Of a stretch of DNA of 64,000 nt, positions 1-13,740 are shown one piece after another. Position 1 is the first letter of the stretch, and every line of letters starts with the position of its first letter. Position numbers and translations under genes: made by a program. The DNA is from Streptomyces sp. HUAS CB01. GTDB taxonomy: Bacteria > Actinomycetota > Actinomycetes > Streptomycetales > Streptomycetaceae. The stretch lies in NCBI RefSeq assembly GCF_030406905.1, contig NZ_CP129137.1, positions 6,913,501-6,977,500 on the forward strand. Reading direction: 5' to 3'. The notes below the pieces were generated by a model. It was not told where the DNA came from, searched no databases, and saw nothing but the letters and a program-made list of their open reading frames with translations.

Positions 1-1
1 C

Positions 2-1261
2 GATCGAGACGTCTACGCCATCACGCACACCGTCTTCTACGTCACCGACTTCGGCCTGCGCGACCCGGTGTGGCCTCGCGGATTCCGACCCGGTGAGGGG
101 GTCGAACTCCTCGAAGCGCTCCTCGTCCTGGCCGAGGCCCGTGCCAACGCCGACTTGGTCGGGGAGCTGCTGTGCTGCCTGTACTGCCTCGGTGTCACCG
201 ACTCCCACGCGGCGGACCGTGCCTGGGCCTTCCTGGAGTCGGTCCAGGAGGACAATGGTCGGGTGAACGGCCCCGAAGGCGTACTCCACCCAGGAATCGA
301 CGCCGGGGACAGCGGCTTTCGGCACTGGGCCGAGGGTTACCACACCACGATCGTCGCCGCCCTGGCCGGACTGCTCGAGCGAAGTCCCCGGCGTCGCACC
401 CAGCCTCCCCCTTCTCCGCCCGCCGTGGACGTCCCCCTGCGGACACCCCTGAGGCGCGCCGTGATGTGGCTGTGCGACACGAGTCCGGAGCAGGACCACC
501 GCTCCGGCCTCGCCGGGGTCACCGCGGCCGCTGTGGGAGCGGCCGCGATCCGGGAACCCGGCCTCGTCCGCCCCTCACTCGAGCACTACGCGGCACAACT
601 CGCCGACGCTGACCCGGCCTTCTGGCAGGAGCAGGGCATGGAGATCGCGGGGGAGTTCGCCGTGGCGCTCCGGCAGGCAGGAGTCCACTGCCCCTCCCTC
701 GACGGACATCTCAGACGCACCGCCGACGCGGTCGCCTCCTTCGAGAGCATCCCCGCCGACATCGCCGGCGGTGTGGACCGGCTGGTCAGCCTCGGCGTCC
801 TCGAGCAGTCCGCCGCCTCGGCGATCCCCCGGCAGACCACGCACCACGAAAAGAACCTCGGGCCCCTTCACGCCGCGGTCTCCCTGTGCGAGGCCCGGGA
901 GAACTACCACTTGGGGCAGATGGCGGCGACGCTCCGCACCCTCGTCCAGGAGGGTTGGGGCCACCACCGCATCACGCGGGACGCCGTGTCCTTCCTGATC
1001 GCCCAGCAGAACACCCACGGGGCCTTCGGCTACCCGGCCTTCGACGACCGGACGGCACGCCGGCAGGCCCAGTACTCCTGGACGCGGAGTGCGGTCATCG
1101 CCCTTGCCGCCGTGGCGACGACCGGGCGACGGACCCTCACGGTCACCGACGGGGTGCTCGCCGGGGGCGGGGGCGCCCCAGACACAGGGGCGCCGTGGAG
1201 GAGCGGCCCCGTCTATGCGGACTCACCGGGCGCGGCCGGGGTAGACGAACCCCATGGATGA
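2..1261 (+). CDS. Helical-repeat protein resembling DUF6895/terpene-cyclase-like fold, 5' end cut by window
   Basis: The reading frame is open from base 2, and residues such as YAITHTVFYVTDFG precede the first available GTG at 68. The true start therefore lies outside the window, and at least 419 residues are present. The sequence is rich in short helices. A late segment near residue 340 (AFGYPAFDDR) recalls the alpha/alpha-toroid repeats of prenyltransferase- or squalene-cyclase-like proteins, and the HTVFYVTDFG stretch resembles what I recall of Streptomyces DUF6895 proteins. I see no catalytic motif and no signal peptide. Its stop overlaps the next gene by 8 bases, which suggests translational coupling. 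The family assignment is from memory and uncertain; the coding status is secure. Confidence 0.75.
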   Translation, partial: DRDVYAITHTVFYVTDFGLRDPVWPRGFRPGEGVELLEALLVLAEARANADLVGELLCCLYCLGVTDSHAADRAWAFLESVQEDNGRVNGPEGVLHPGIDAGDSGFRHWAEGYHTTIVAALAGLLERSPRRRTQPPPSPPAVDVPLRTPLRRAVMWLCDTSPEQDHRSGLAGVTAAAVGAAAIREPGLVRPSLEHYAAQLADADPAFWQEQGMEIAGEFAVALRQAGVHCPSLDGHLRRTADAVASFESIPADIAGGVDRLVSLGVLEQSAASAIPRQTTHHEKNLGPLHAAVSLCEARENYHLGQMAATLRTLVQEGWGHHRITRDAVSFLIAQQNTHGAFGYPAFDDRTARRQAQYSWTRSAVIALAAVATTGRRTLTVTDGVLAGGGGAPDTGAPWRSGPVYADSPGAAGVDEPHG

Positions 1262-1538
1262 CGGAGTCCTCTGGTGGATCGTCGGTGCGACGGCCCTGGC
1301 GACGGCCGGGTGCGCCGCCTGGATGCTCCTCCGGGTGGTCAGGGCCCGCAGGGCGCTCCTCGACGCCGGAGTGCCCTTCAGGGACAAGGCGTTGTTCTGG
1401 GCCGCCGTGCTCTACACGGTGTCGCCCGTCGACGTGCTGCCCGACCCGGTGTACCTCGACGACATCGGCGTGCTGATGCTCGCGCTCCGCGCCCTGCACA
1501 CCGCCGCTCGGGGTGCGACCGGGCAGAAGCCCGGATGA
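1254..1538 (+). CDS. DUF1232 (YkvA-like) small membrane protein
   Basis: A 94-residue protein. A hydrophobic segment at residues 6-25 is followed by a basic stretch. A second hydrophobic region then carries YTVSPVDVLPD, the DUF1232 hallmark (consensus SPIDLIPD). The family consists of small membrane proteins of unknown function. The ATG at 1254 lies inside the end of the preceding gene (8-base overlap), which supports this start and a joint transcript. Downstream, a weak hairpin separates it from the convergent oxidoreductase operon. Confidence 0.85.
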   Translation: MDDGVLWWIVGATALATAGCAAWMLLRVVRARRALLDAGVPFRDKALFWAAVLYTVSPVDVLPDPVYLDDIGVLMLALRALHTAARGATGQKPG

Positions 1539-1618
1539 CCCCGTCCCGGCCCGCCCGGCGGCCGGTTCGCGCCCATCGCGCCGGGGCATCGGGGGACCTC
1601 ACCGACGGCTTCGCCGAC

Positions 1619-1641
1619 CCGGCCGGCGCACGACCGGCCGG
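1619..1641. terminator. Short GC hairpin between convergent genes
   Basis: Two copies of the self-complementary octamer CCGGCCGG are separated by 7 bases, forming a stem just past the rightward DUF1232 gene and just before the end of the leftward oxidoreductase operon. There is no T-run, as is common in Streptomyces. The position fits a bidirectional terminator but the stem is short. Confidence 0.4.
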
Positions 1642-1658
1642 CGGGCGGGGCGGTCGGT

Positions 1659-3887
1659 TCAGGCGACCATCGGCGGCAGACCGGGCAGCACCTTCTCGAT
1701 GGTGACGGGGAAGTCGCGCACGCGTACGCCGGTGGCGTTGAACACCGCGTTCACGACCGACGCGCCGGCCCCGCAGATGCCCACCTCACCGACGCCCTTC
1801 GCGCCCAGGACGTTGGCCTTGTCGTCGTACCCGTCGAGGACGACGGCGTCCACGTCGGTGATGTCGGCGTGGACGGGCACGAGGTATCCCGCGAGATCCC
1901 GGTTGACGAAGGCACCGGACCTCGGGTCGACGACGGCCTCCTCCTCCAGGGCCGCGCCGACTCCCCAGATCATTCCGCCGATCAGCTGCGAGCGGGTCGT
2001 CTTCGGGTTGAACACGCGGCCCACCGAGAAGACGCCGAGCATCCGCCGCAGCCGGATCTCGGCGGTGTCCGCGTCGACCCCCACTTCGGCGAAGTGGGCC
2101 CCGTAGGTGTTGATCGAGTAGTCCGCGTAGTCCGGTTCGTCGCCCATGTAGCGGACCTGGCCCTCAGCCTCCAGACCCTCGGGACGGCTGCGCGCGACGA
2201 TCTCCGCCAGTGCCTCGGACGTGGCGCCGATGCGCACGTCGCCGTCGGAGAACTCGGCGCCGGCCGGGTCCAGGCCGTACAGCGCGGAGCGTGCGTCGCC
2301 GCGGGCCGCCTCCAGCAGTTCCTCGCGCAGGGCCAGGCACGCCCGGTGCGTCGCCGTGCACGAGTTGGTGGCGCCCCACGAACCTCCGGACCCCCAGCTG
2401 GCGGGGAAGTCGGAACGTCCCAGCTCGATCCGCACCCGGTCGAGGGGAAGTCCGAGTCCCTCGGCCGCGACCTGGGTCAGGATGGTGTAGGTGCCCGTGC
2501 CGATGTCGGTCATGTCCGTCCGGACGACGGCGGTGCCGTCCGCCTCCAGACGCACCCGCACCGTCGTCGGTCCCTGGAAGTGCCCCCGGATCGCCGCGGA
2601 CATCCCGTAGCCGACCAGCCACCGCCCGTCCCGCACACTGGCCGGCGTGGCCGGGCGGTTCTCCCACCCGAACCGGCGTGCGCCTTCCCGGAGGCAGTCG
2701 ACCAGGTGCCGGTCGCTGTACGGCACGTCCCGCTCGGGGTCGACGGTGGGTTCGTTGCGGATCCGCAGCTCGACCGGGTCCATCCCGAGGGCGTCGGCCA
2801 GCTCGTCCATCGCCGACTCGACCGCCAGCATGCCCGGCGCCTCGCCCGGCGCGCGGACGTCCGTCCCGCGCGGCAGGTCGAGCGCCGCAAGCCGGTGGCT
2901 GGTCAACCGGTGGGGCGCGGCGTAGAGGCTGCGGGTCGTGGCGGCGGTCTGCTCGGCGTACTCGATGTCGGGGTTGGTGTGCATGGTCACGTCGTGGGCG
3001 ATCGCCGTCAGCCGTCCGTCGCGTTCCGCGCCCAGCCGGACCCGCTGGCTCGATATGGGGCGCATCCCGACGAGTTGGAAGACCTGCTGACGGGTCATCG
3101 CGACCTTGACCGGCCTGCGGAGCACGCGGGCCGCGAGCGCCGCCAGGATCGTCTCGGAGTGGATGCCCAGTTTGGAGCCGAATCCCCCGCCGACGAAGGG
3201 GGCGACGACGTGCACCCGTTCCGGGTCCATCCGGAGGGTGGCGGCGACCGAGGCCTGCGCCGCGTTGACGATCTGGGAACTGACGTAGACGATCAGGTCG
3301 TCGTCCCGTGGCTCCGCCAGGCACGCGTTCGGTTCGATCGGCAGCGAGAACTCGTACGGGGTCGTGTAGTGCTGGTCGACCTTGACCTCCGCGCTGTCGA
3401 ACCCCGCGTCGAAGTCGCCCACCTCCGTGTCGGTGGGGAGTCCGGCGTTGACCACTTTCGGGATGTACACGTCGTCCTCGAACTCGGAGAAGTCGAAACG
3501 TCCCCGCCCGGTGCTGTACTCGACCTCGACGAGGTCGGCAGCGGCCCGGGCCTGCTCGAGGGTCCCGGCGACGACGAGGGCCACCGGCTCGCCGAAGTGG
3601 TGCACGTCGGGGCCGGTCAGCTCCGGCTGGGCGCGCCAGTACTCGAACGGGATCGACTCGTCGCGCGGGCCCTGCACCGGCGCGTTGTGATGGGTCATCA
3701 CCAACTCGACACCGGGCGCGTTCTCGGCGCTCTCGGTGTCGATCCGCGTGATACGGCCCTTGCCGATCGTGGCACCGACGATGAAGCCGTACAGCGGCCG
3801 GCCGGCCTCCCAGTGCTCGTAGGCGTAGGGTGCCCGGCCGGTGGCCTTCAACGGGCCGTCGACGCGGTTCACGGCGTCCCCGATCAT
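1659..3887 (-). CDS. Xanthine dehydrogenase-family molybdopterin-binding subunit (PaoC-like)
   Basis: A 742-residue large subunit of a molybdenum hydroxylase, the subunit that carries the molybdopterin cytosine dinucleotide cofactor and oxidises aldehydes or N-heterocycles. An a/b-hammerhead N-terminal domain (about residues 15-130) precedes two cofactor-binding domains. GGGFGSK near residue 235 is the conserved Mo-cofactor loop, and GVGEVGI near the C-terminus carries the catalytic Glu. Order and spacing (9 bases after the FAD gene) match the E. coli paoABC (yagTSR) aldehyde oxidoreductase. The length is usual for the family. I see no twin-arginine signal here or in the small subunit, so the enzyme is probably cytoplasmic. 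The substrate cannot be told from sequence. Confidence 0.93.
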   Translation of the reverse strand: MIGDAVNRVDGPLKATGRAPYAYEHWEAGRPLYGFIVGATIGKGRITRIDTESAENAPGVELVMTHHNAPVQGPRDESIPFEYWRAQPELTGPDVHHFGEPVALVVAGTLEQARAAADLVEVEYSTGRGRFDFSEFEDDVYIPKVVNAGLPTDTEVGDFDAGFDSAEVKVDQHYTTPYEFSLPIEPNACLAEPRDDDLIVYVSSQIVNAAQASVAATLRMDPERVHVVAPFVGGGFGSKLGIHSETILAALAARVLRRPVKVAMTRQQVFQLVGMRPISSQRVRLGAERDGRLTAIAHDVTMHTNPDIEYAEQTAATTRSLYAAPHRLTSHRLAALDLPRGTDVRAPGEAPGMLAVESAMDELADALGMDPVELRIRNEPTVDPERDVPYSDRHLVDCLREGARRFGWENRPATPASVRDGRWLVGYGMSAAIRGHFQGPTTVRVRLEADGTAVVRTDMTDIGTGTYTILTQVAAEGLGLPLDRVRIELGRSDFPASWGSGGSWGATNSCTATHRACLALREELLEAARGDARSALYGLDPAGAEFSDGDVRIGATSEALAEIVARSRPEGLEAEGQVRYMGDEPDYADYSINTYGAHFAEVGVDADTAEIRLRRMLGVFSVGRVFNPKTTRSQLIGGMIWGVGAALEEEAVVDPRSGAFVNRDLAGYLVPVHADITDVDAVVLDGYDDKANVLGAKGVGEVGICGAGASVVNAVFNATGVRVRDFPVTIEKVLPGLPPMVA

Positions 3888-3896
3888 CTCGCCTCC

Positions 3897-4880
3897 TCAG
3901 CTCGCCCCGGCCACTTGCGCCAGCGTGCGGCACAGCGTGCGCCTGGCCAGTTCGATCTTGAAGTCGTTGTGCCCGCGCCCGACCGCGTCGCGCATGGCCG
4001 CCTCGGCGGCGGAGCGGTAGGTGTCCATCGTGGCCGGGCGGCCGGTCAGCGCGGCCTCCGCTTCGGCGGACCGCCACGGTTTGGGCGCCACCCCGCCGAA
4101 CGCGACCCGTGCCTCGTCGATCCTCCCCTGGTCGGTCGAGACGACGGCCGCCACGGACACGAGCGCGAACTCGTAGGACGCCCGGTCGCGCACCTTGCGG
4201 TACCGCTGCCGGCCCGGCGGCGGCGAGGGCAGGACGACAGCCGTGATCATCTCGCCGGGCCGCAGCACGGTCTCGATGTGCGGTGTGTCGCCGGGCAGCC
4301 GGTAGAAGTCGTCGATGGCGACGCGGCGCACCGACCGGTCGGCGTCGAGCAGTTCGATCTCCGCGTCGAGCGCGGTCAGGGCGACGGCCATGTCCGAGGG
4401 GTTGGTGGCGATGCAGGAGTCGCCTGCGCCGAGGACGGCGTGTATCCGGTTGAACCCGCCGATCGCCGAACACCCCGATCCCGGATCGCGTTTGTTGCAC
4501 CCGGCGGTGGTGTCGTAGAAGTACGGGCAGCGGGTGCGCTGCAGCAGGTTCCCACCGGTGGACGCCTTGTTGCGCAACTGGCCCGAGGCACCGGAGACCA
4601 GCGCCTCCGACAGCACCGGGTACCGCGTGCGCACCCAGGCGTCCGCGGCCACCACGGAGTTGGTCGCCTGGGCGCCGATGCGCAGTCCGCCGTCAGGGAG
4701 TTCCTCGATGTCCCGCAGCGGGAGGCGGCTGATGTCGACCAGATGGCTGGGCTGCTCGATGTCCAGTTTCATCAGGTCGAGCAGATTGGTCCCGCCGCTG
4801 ATGAACTTCGCGCCGTCCTTCGACACCGCGGCGACGGCGGACTCCGCGTCCGTGGCCCGCTCGTAGGTGAAGGACCTCAT
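3897..4880 (-). CDS. FAD-binding subunit of molybdenum aldehyde oxidoreductase (PaoB-like)
   Basis: A 327-residue protein that transfers electrons from the iron-sulfur clusters to [15 protein letters not shown] near residue 35 is the FAD pyrophosphate loop of the CO-dehydrogenase flavoprotein family. An insertion around residues 120-160 carries four cysteines (RCPYF, AGCNKR, SGCSA, DSCIA). In PaoB this loop holds an additional [4Fe-4S] cluster, so the enzyme belongs to the PaoABC branch rather than classic xanthine dehydrogenase. I start it at the ATG whose complement is 4878-4880 (MRSFTYER) because it overlaps the small-subunit stop by 4 bases (ATGA). The longer open frame upstream is antisense-like sequence. 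Confidence 0.93.
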   Translation of the reverse strand: MRSFTYERATDAESAVAAVSKDGAKFISGGTNLLDLMKLDIEQPSHLVDISRLPLRDIEELPDGGLRIGAQATNSVVAADAWVRTRYPVLSEALVSGASGQLRNKASTGGNLLQRTRCPYFYDTTAGCNKRDPGSGCSAIGGFNRIHAVLGAGDSCIATNPSDMAVALTALDAEIELLDADRSVRRVAIDDFYRLPGDTPHIETVLRPGEMITAVVLPSPPPGRQRYRKVRDRASYEFALVSVAAVVSTDQGRIDEARVAFGGVAPKPWRSAEAEAALTGRPATMDTYRSAAEAAMRDAVGRGHNDFKIELARRTLCRTLAQVAGAS

Positions 4881-5449
4881 GGCGTACCGCCTTCCGCCGT
4901 GCCGCGGATGGCCGCGACGATGTTCGGATAGGCGGCGCACCGGCAGATGTTGCCGCTCATCCGCTCGCGGATCTCCTCGTCCGTCAGCGCGATCCGCCGC
5001 GAGGTCACATCGGCGGTGGCGTGGCTCGGCCAGCCCGCTTCCACCTCGGTGAGCATCCCCACGGCCGAACAGATCTGGCCCGGGGTGCAGTAGCCGCACT
5101 GGAAGCCGTCCTCCTCGACGAAGGCGCGTTGCATGGGGTGCAGGTGGTCGGGGTCGCCGAGGCCCTCGATGGTGACGATCTCGTCGTCCTCGTGCATGAC
5201 GGCGAGGGACAGGCACGCGTTGACGCGCCGGCCGTTGACCAGCACGGTGCAGGCACCGCACTGACCGTGATCGCATCCCTTCTTGGTGCCGCTCAGCCGC
5301 AGGTGTTCGCGCAGCGCGTCCAGCAGCGAGGTCCGTGGATCCACCTCGAGCTCCCGCACCTGATCGTTGACGTTCAGCCATATCGCCGAGAGTTGGGCCA
5401 TCCCGCCCGGGCTCCGCTCGGCGGGGCCCGTATCCGGATCGCTCATCAC
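4877..5449 (-). CDS. [2Fe-2S] subunit of molybdenum aldehyde oxidoreductase (PaoA-like)
   Basis: A 190-residue first gene of the operon. [11 protein letters not shown] is the plant-ferredoxin-type [2Fe-2S] motif. [10 protein letters not shown] and [11 protein letters not shown] form the second, alpha-helical [2Fe-2S] site. Together they relay electrons from the Mo centre to the FAD subunit. There is no clear Tat signal (no RR motif), unlike the periplasmic E. coli homologue. An internal ATG at [11 protein letters not shown] is an alternative, shorter start. The gene order small, medium, large with 4- and 9-base junctions indicates one transcript, presumably starting in the 5450-5600 region. 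Confidence 0.92.
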   Translation of the reverse strand: MMSDPDTGPAERSPGGMAQLSAIWLNVNDQVRELEVDPRTSLLDALREHLRLSGTKKGCDHGQCGACTVLVNGRRVNACLSLAVMHEDDEIVTIEGLGDPDHLHPMQRAFVEEDGFQCGYCTPGQICSAVGMLTEVEAGWPSHATADVTSRRIALTDEEIRERMSGNICRCAAYPNIVAAIRGTAEGGTP

Positions 5450-6084
5450 AGCCCGCCTTCCTCGCTAGGTGCGGGTGCCAATCAGGACGTGCGTCGCCGT
5501 GGTCGGCACGCTTCCCCCAGGGTCGGCACACGTCCCCCCAGCGGCCCGTCGCCACCCGGGGCGTGCCCTTCATCCCAGGGTCTCGCAGATGCCGTCGCGC
5601 CGCGATTCATGCCGCCGCGGTGCCGCCCGCACCGGGTCCGTTCCCGTACCGCATGCACTCCCCGCGCCTGTGCCGCCCGCACCTGGTGCACTGCGCGCAC
5701 CTGTGCCGAACGCACCGCATGCACTCCCCGCACCGGACGCACCGCATGCACTCCCCGCACCGGACGCACTCCACTCCCCGGTGGCACCGCGGCTCCCGTG
5801 GCCAGGACCAACGCCACGGAGCGCCACGGGCATCGGCCGCATGTGTCACCGCGCGGCACGCCGATGTCCGTCCCGGCGGGGCAGGCCGTTCCACGCGCCC
5901 GGACGCGCCGGCGGGTACGGCAAGGCCGGGCGTCGCCGCGGACACGGAGAGGTCCCGCGCGGTGCGGACTCGGCCCCGCCGCCACGCGGGGAAGCCGCTG
6001 CCGTGGGCCGGGCCACGCGAGCGCCGCCAACGCCTGCGCCCCGTCGGCCTGCGCCCTGTTCGCCGAGGCCCGCGGTCGGCAAGG
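5450..6084. other. 635-base stretch without a convincing gene
   Basis: This lies between the leftward oxidoreductase operon and the leftward response regulator. It should hold the oxidoreductase promoter. The only clear structure is the tandem 27-base repeat. A leftward open frame (5607-5945, 112 codons) reads through the repeat as a Cys-rich peptide, but I cannot support it as a gene. Confidence 0.5.
5711..5764. repeat. Two perfect tandem copies of a 27-bp unit, plus degenerate copies
   Basis: The units 5711-5737 and 5738-5764 are identical. They begin CGCACCGCATGCACTCCCCG and end CACCGGA, and degenerate copies flank them from about 5645 to 5780. Because 27 is a multiple of three, every frame stays open across the array. 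On the minus strand the frame with G/C in every third codon position encodes RCGECMRCV repeats. Confidence 0.9.
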
Positions 6085-6707
6085 CTAGGCCGCGTGCCGC
6101 ACCCGCAGGCTGTTCACCGCACGGCGCAGCCGGGCCGTGCGCTCGGCGAGTGCGACCGCGTCCGGGGCGTCGGTGTCGCGCAGGTGCAACTCGATCTGGG
6201 CGAGCTCCTCGGCGATCTCCGCCAGCCGCTCCTGCGGTCCCGCCGCCTCCACCGATGCCCGGTCGGACGCCAGCAGCCGCCGCAACTGCTCGGCCTGCGT
6301 CGCCAGCTGGCGGTTCTTGCGGTCCAGGTCGAGGAAGACGCTCACCTTGGTCCGCAGCACCCAGGGGTCGAACGGCTTGGTGAGGAAGTCGGCGGCGCCG
6401 ATCGCGTATCCGCGGTAGGCGTAGTCCGTGTCCGCGTCGGTCCCGGTCAGCAGGATGATGGGCACGTCCTTGGTCTGGTCGAGGCGCTTGATGTTGGCGG
6501 CGGTCTCGAAGCCGTCCATGCCGGGCATCAGGACGTCCAGCAGGACGACGGCGAAGTCCTGGCGCAGCATCGCCTTCAGTGCTTCCTCCCCGGAGGAGGC
6601 ACGGACCAGTTCCTGGTGGAGGGGGCCGAGCACGGCTTCCAGCGCGATGAGGTTCTCCTCCATGTCGTCGACGAGGAGGATGCTGCACTTGTCGGGGACG
6701 GGGGTCG

Positions 6708-6711
<4 letters not shown>
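6085..6711 (-). CDS. Response regulator with receiver domain and coiled-coil tail
   Basis: A 208-residue protein. The N-terminal receiver domain (residues about 8-125) shows ILLVDDMEENL for the acidic pocket, a phospho-acceptor Asp in LLDVLMPGMDG near residue 60, LLTGTDA, and KPFDPW with the conserved Lys. The remaining 80 residues are Glu/Arg/Ala/Leu-rich and probably a coiled coil; there is no DNA-binding domain. It overlaps the upstream hybrid kinase by 4 bases, so the two are co-translated and the regulator is the likely downstream receiver. Single-domain receivers of this kind usually act through protein contacts; its partner is not evident. Confidence 0.9.
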
Positions 6712-11093
<4,382 letters not shown>

Positions 11094-11220
11094 GCCATTC
11101 TCGGGAATCGGTGCGTCTCGCGGGAATCAGTACCTCTGAAATCGGTACATATAGTCATCTTGACGGCCTTATTAGGTTACATTGGGTGCTCTGAATGTCG
11201 AAGTGATCCAGGGGCCGCAC

Positions 11221-13200
11221 GTGGGGCCGTCCTCGCTCTACCCACGAGAGTCCGTTGCGCGGATGAGGCTCCCCGCGAACGAGCTCGCGCCTTCCGCTGC
11301 GCGAAAATTCGTGCGTACCGCACTCGCCGAACGCGGCGCACCGACGTCTTCCGGAGCCGCCTCCGCGCCCCCGCCGGCGATCGGCCGCGGGCTCGCCGAC
11401 GATGCCGTGCTCCTCGTCAGCGAACTGGTCACCAACGCGATCATGTACGCCGGTACGGACGTCGAGGTCGGGTGCCATCTCGACTCCGGACCCGGCCCTC
11501 TCGCCCCCTTCGCGGTGCAGGGGCCCGGGCACTCGGGCGTCGTCGTCGAAGTGATCGACCACAATCCCTCCCGCGCGGTACGCGGCGGCAAGGACGCGTG
11601 GCGCGAGGGCCGCGGCCGAGGTCTCCAGCTCGTACGCGCACTGGCCGAGTCCTGGGGGGTGATCTACCGGCACAGCGAGAAGTCGGTGTGGTTCCGGCTC
11701 GAGCCCGCCCGCGGCGCGACGGAACCCGGCGCCTCCGACGACACCGTCGCCGGGCACACCGCCGGTGTCCCGGCCGAGGACGCCCTCCACGGGCACGAGC
11801 CGCCGTCCCCCGGGATCCTCCCTCCCTCCCGGCCGCGTCCCCGCCGGGGCCGCACCGCGGAGTGGGTCGACCGCAGCGGCCCCACCTTCCTCGCCGAGGC
11901 CGGCGAACTCCTCGCCGGGCAGCTGGACGAGGACATGGTCGCGGCGATCGCGGGACAGCTCATGGTGCCCAGACTCGCCGACTGGTGCGGTGTGTGGCTG
12001 ACCACCGAGTCCGGCGCCATGCGGCTCTCCCGCGTGTGGCACACCGACGAGCGGTGCATCGGCGCACTGCGCCAGGCGCTCGAGAACGACCCGCCACCCG
12101 CCCGGCTCCGTACGACCGGCATTCCCTGGCCCTGGCCGCAGAACGCCGACGCGGCGGGGGCGGGCGGCTCCGCGCTGCTCTTCCCCCTCGTCGCCGGCGG
12201 TTCCTGCCACGGCGCGGTACTGCTCGGACGCAAGGGCGTGTCGCAGATGACCGACGGTCTCGCCCGGCTCGCGGAGGACGTCGCGCGGCGCGTGGCCCAC
12301 GCCCTGGCCACCGCCCGCCACTACACCAAGCAGGCCACCATCAGCCGGGCGCTCCAGCGCAGGCAACTGCCCGAATCCCTCGCGGAGATACCGGGCTTCG
12401 ACACGGCGATCGTCTACGAGCCCCGAGGCGAGGGCCAGACGGTCGGCGGCGACTTCTACGACCTGTTCCCGATGGGCGACATCGAGGACCGCCGCTGGTG
12501 CTTCCTGCTCGGTGACGTCATGGGCCACGACGTCGAGGCGATGTCCGTCACCGGCCTCGCCCGGCACCTGGTGCGCCTGCTCGCCCGCGAGGGGCACGGC
12601 GTCGAGTCACTGCTCGGCAGGCTGAACCTCGCACTGGCCGAGGAGGGCGCGGAGGCGGTCGCGCTCGGCGGCGAGCAGGCAGGGCCGCGCTTCCTGAGCC
12701 TGCTCTACGGGGAGCTCGAACCCGATCTCGTCGAGGGCGGCGCGCGCTGCACCATCGCCAGCGCCGGGCACCCGCTGCCGCTGCTGCTGTCGGCCGAGGG
12801 CGACGTCGAGCCCGCCGCCGACCCGCAGTTGCTGCTGGGGGTCTCCGACAGTGCCGAGTTCCACGCCAACACCTTCCACCTGGCCCCCGGCGAGACCCTG
12901 CTGTGCGTGACCGACGGTGTGACCGAACGCCGCCGGGGCAACCGCCAGTTGGACGATGCCGACGGGCTGGCCGAGGTGTTGCGCGGGTGCGTCGGAATGG
13001 GGGCGAAGGCCGTGGCGGAGCGGGTGCGGCAGGCGGCGCACGACTTCGACGCCGGCCCGATCGACGACGACCTCGCCGTGATGGTGATCGAAGCGACACC
13101 GGTGCCGCTGCCGGGGGGCGGGCCGGGCGCGGACCCGGACGCCGCCCGGCAGCCGCGCCGTACGCAGGCGGGCCCGTACGCGGGCGAACCCACGACGTGA
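11221..13200 (+). CDS. SpoIIE-family PP2C phosphatase with N-terminal anti-sigma-type ATPase and GAF domains
   Basis: About 659 residues. The N-terminal HATPase_c region (DDAVLLVSELVTNAIMYA, then GRGRGLQLVRALAESWG) resembles RsbW-type serine kinases. A GAF-like middle (about residues 230-370) precedes a SpoIIE/PP2C domain (FDTAIVYEPRGEGQTVGGDFYDLF, GDVMGHDVEAM, ASAGHPLPLLL, CVTDGVTERR) with the metal-binding Asp residues intact. Such proteins set the phosphorylation state of anti-anti-sigma factors; none is adjacent. I favour the GTG at 11221 because AGGGG lies 8 bases upstream. A TTG at 11182 and an ATG at 11263 are in the same frame. It is transcribed divergently from the HAMP kinase, which suggests shared control. 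Confidence 0.9.
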   Translation: MGPSSLYPRESVARMRLPANELAPSAARKFVRTALAERGAPTSSGAASAPPPAIGRGLADDAVLLVSELVTNAIMYAGTDVEVGCHLDSGPGPLAPFAVQGPGHSGVVVEVIDHNPSRAVRGGKDAWREGRGRGLQLVRALAESWGVIYRHSEKSVWFRLEPARGATEPGASDDTVAGHTAGVPAEDALHGHEPPSPGILPPSRPRPRRGRTAEWVDRSGPTFLAEAGELLAGQLDEDMVAAIAGQLMVPRLADWCGVWLTTESGAMRLSRVWHTDERCIGALRQALENDPPPARLRTTGIPWPWPQNADAAGAGGSALLFPLVAGGSCHGAVLLGRKGVSQMTDGLARLAEDVARRVAHALATARHYTKQATISRALQRRQLPESLAEIPGFDTAIVYEPRGEGQTVGGDFYDLFPMGDIEDRRWCFLLGDVMGHDVEAMSVTGLARHLVRLLAREGHGVESLLGRLNLALAEEGAEAVALGGEQAGPRFLSLLYGELEPDLVEGGARCTIASAGHPLPLLLSAEGDVEPAADPQLLLGVSDSAEFHANTFHLAPGETLLCVTDGVTERRRGNRQLDDADGLAEVLRGCVGMGAKAVAERVRQAAHDFDAGPIDDDLAVMVIEATPVPLPGGGPGADPDAARQPRRTQAGPYAGEPTT

Positions 13201-13271
13201 CGCGCCCTCCGGGAGGCCCGTGGCCCGGCCCTCACCGCCACGGCGGGCACGGCACGTCGCGGTCACCGACC

Positions 13272-13311
13272 GGGGCGGAGGGCGCACACGGAACGGTGTG
13301 CCCTCCGCCCC
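13272..13311. terminator. Strong hairpin between convergent genes
   Basis: The arms GGGGCGGAGGGC and GCCCTCCGCCCC are extended by CACAC/GTGTG around a short loop, with one bulge. It sits between the rightward phosphatase (ends 13200) and the leftward secreted-protein gene (ends 13362), so it probably terminates both. Confidence 0.75.
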
Positions 13312-13361
13312 GGGGAACCGCGACTCCGGCACACCGTGCACGACGTCGTCGCGCGAAGCGG

Positions 13362-13736
13362 TCAGGTGTTGTCGATGCTGACGTCGCCGCCGCAGCCGGT
13401 GCCCACCTTGGTGGCCTCGAGCTTGTAGTAGCCGTAGAGGCCGTGGATGCGTTCGTTGTGGTTGCCGGTCTGGCCGGCACGCACGACCACGTTGTTGGCG
13501 ATGTCGCGCACCTTCCAGCTGAACGTGCACCCCCGGTACGGCCAGATGCCGATGTCGACGAAGTGACCGGACGGGTTGGCGGCGACGCTGTAGGTGTGAC
13601 AGGTGTCCGGCAGCCACCAGTAGGCGCCGTTGACGGCGCAGGTGCGCTGCAGGGCGTGAGCGGTGCCGGTGCTTCCCAGGGCGACGACGGCGGTGGTGGC
13701 GATCGTGAGAGCCACGGCTCGCGTGACGGCCTTCAT
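13362..13736 (-). CDS. Small secreted Cys-containing protein, function unknown
   Basis: A 124-residue protein with a clear Sec signal peptide: a basic start, a hydrophobic core at about residues 8-22, and an AHA-type cleavage site near 28. The mature part of roughly 96 residues has four Cys in two spaced groups (RTCAVNG, DTCHTY, RGCTFSW, TGCGGD), consistent with two disulfides, and many aromatic residues, suggesting a compact beta-rich fold. I do not recognise a family. A GGGGGAGGA ribosome site lies just upstream of the ATG on the minus strand. The gene is monocistronic. Confidence 0.82.
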   Translation of the reverse strand: MKAVTRAVALTIATTAVVALGSTGTAHALQRTCAVNGAYWWLPDTCHTYSVAANPSGHFVDIGIWPYRGCTFSWKVRDIANNVVVRAGQTGNHNERIHGLYGYYKLEATKVGTGCGGDVSIDNT

Positions 13737-13740
13737 GGAG

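Noticed and set aside
5640..5790. CRISPR-like array
   Set aside because: The 27-bp units are directly contiguous without spacers and no cas genes are present; it is a simple tandem repeat.
11160..11190. TTGACG at 11160 as a -35 element for the SpoIIE phosphatase
   Set aside because: No -10-like hexamer at 16-19 bases; the nearest AT-rich hexamers are only 7-11 bases away.
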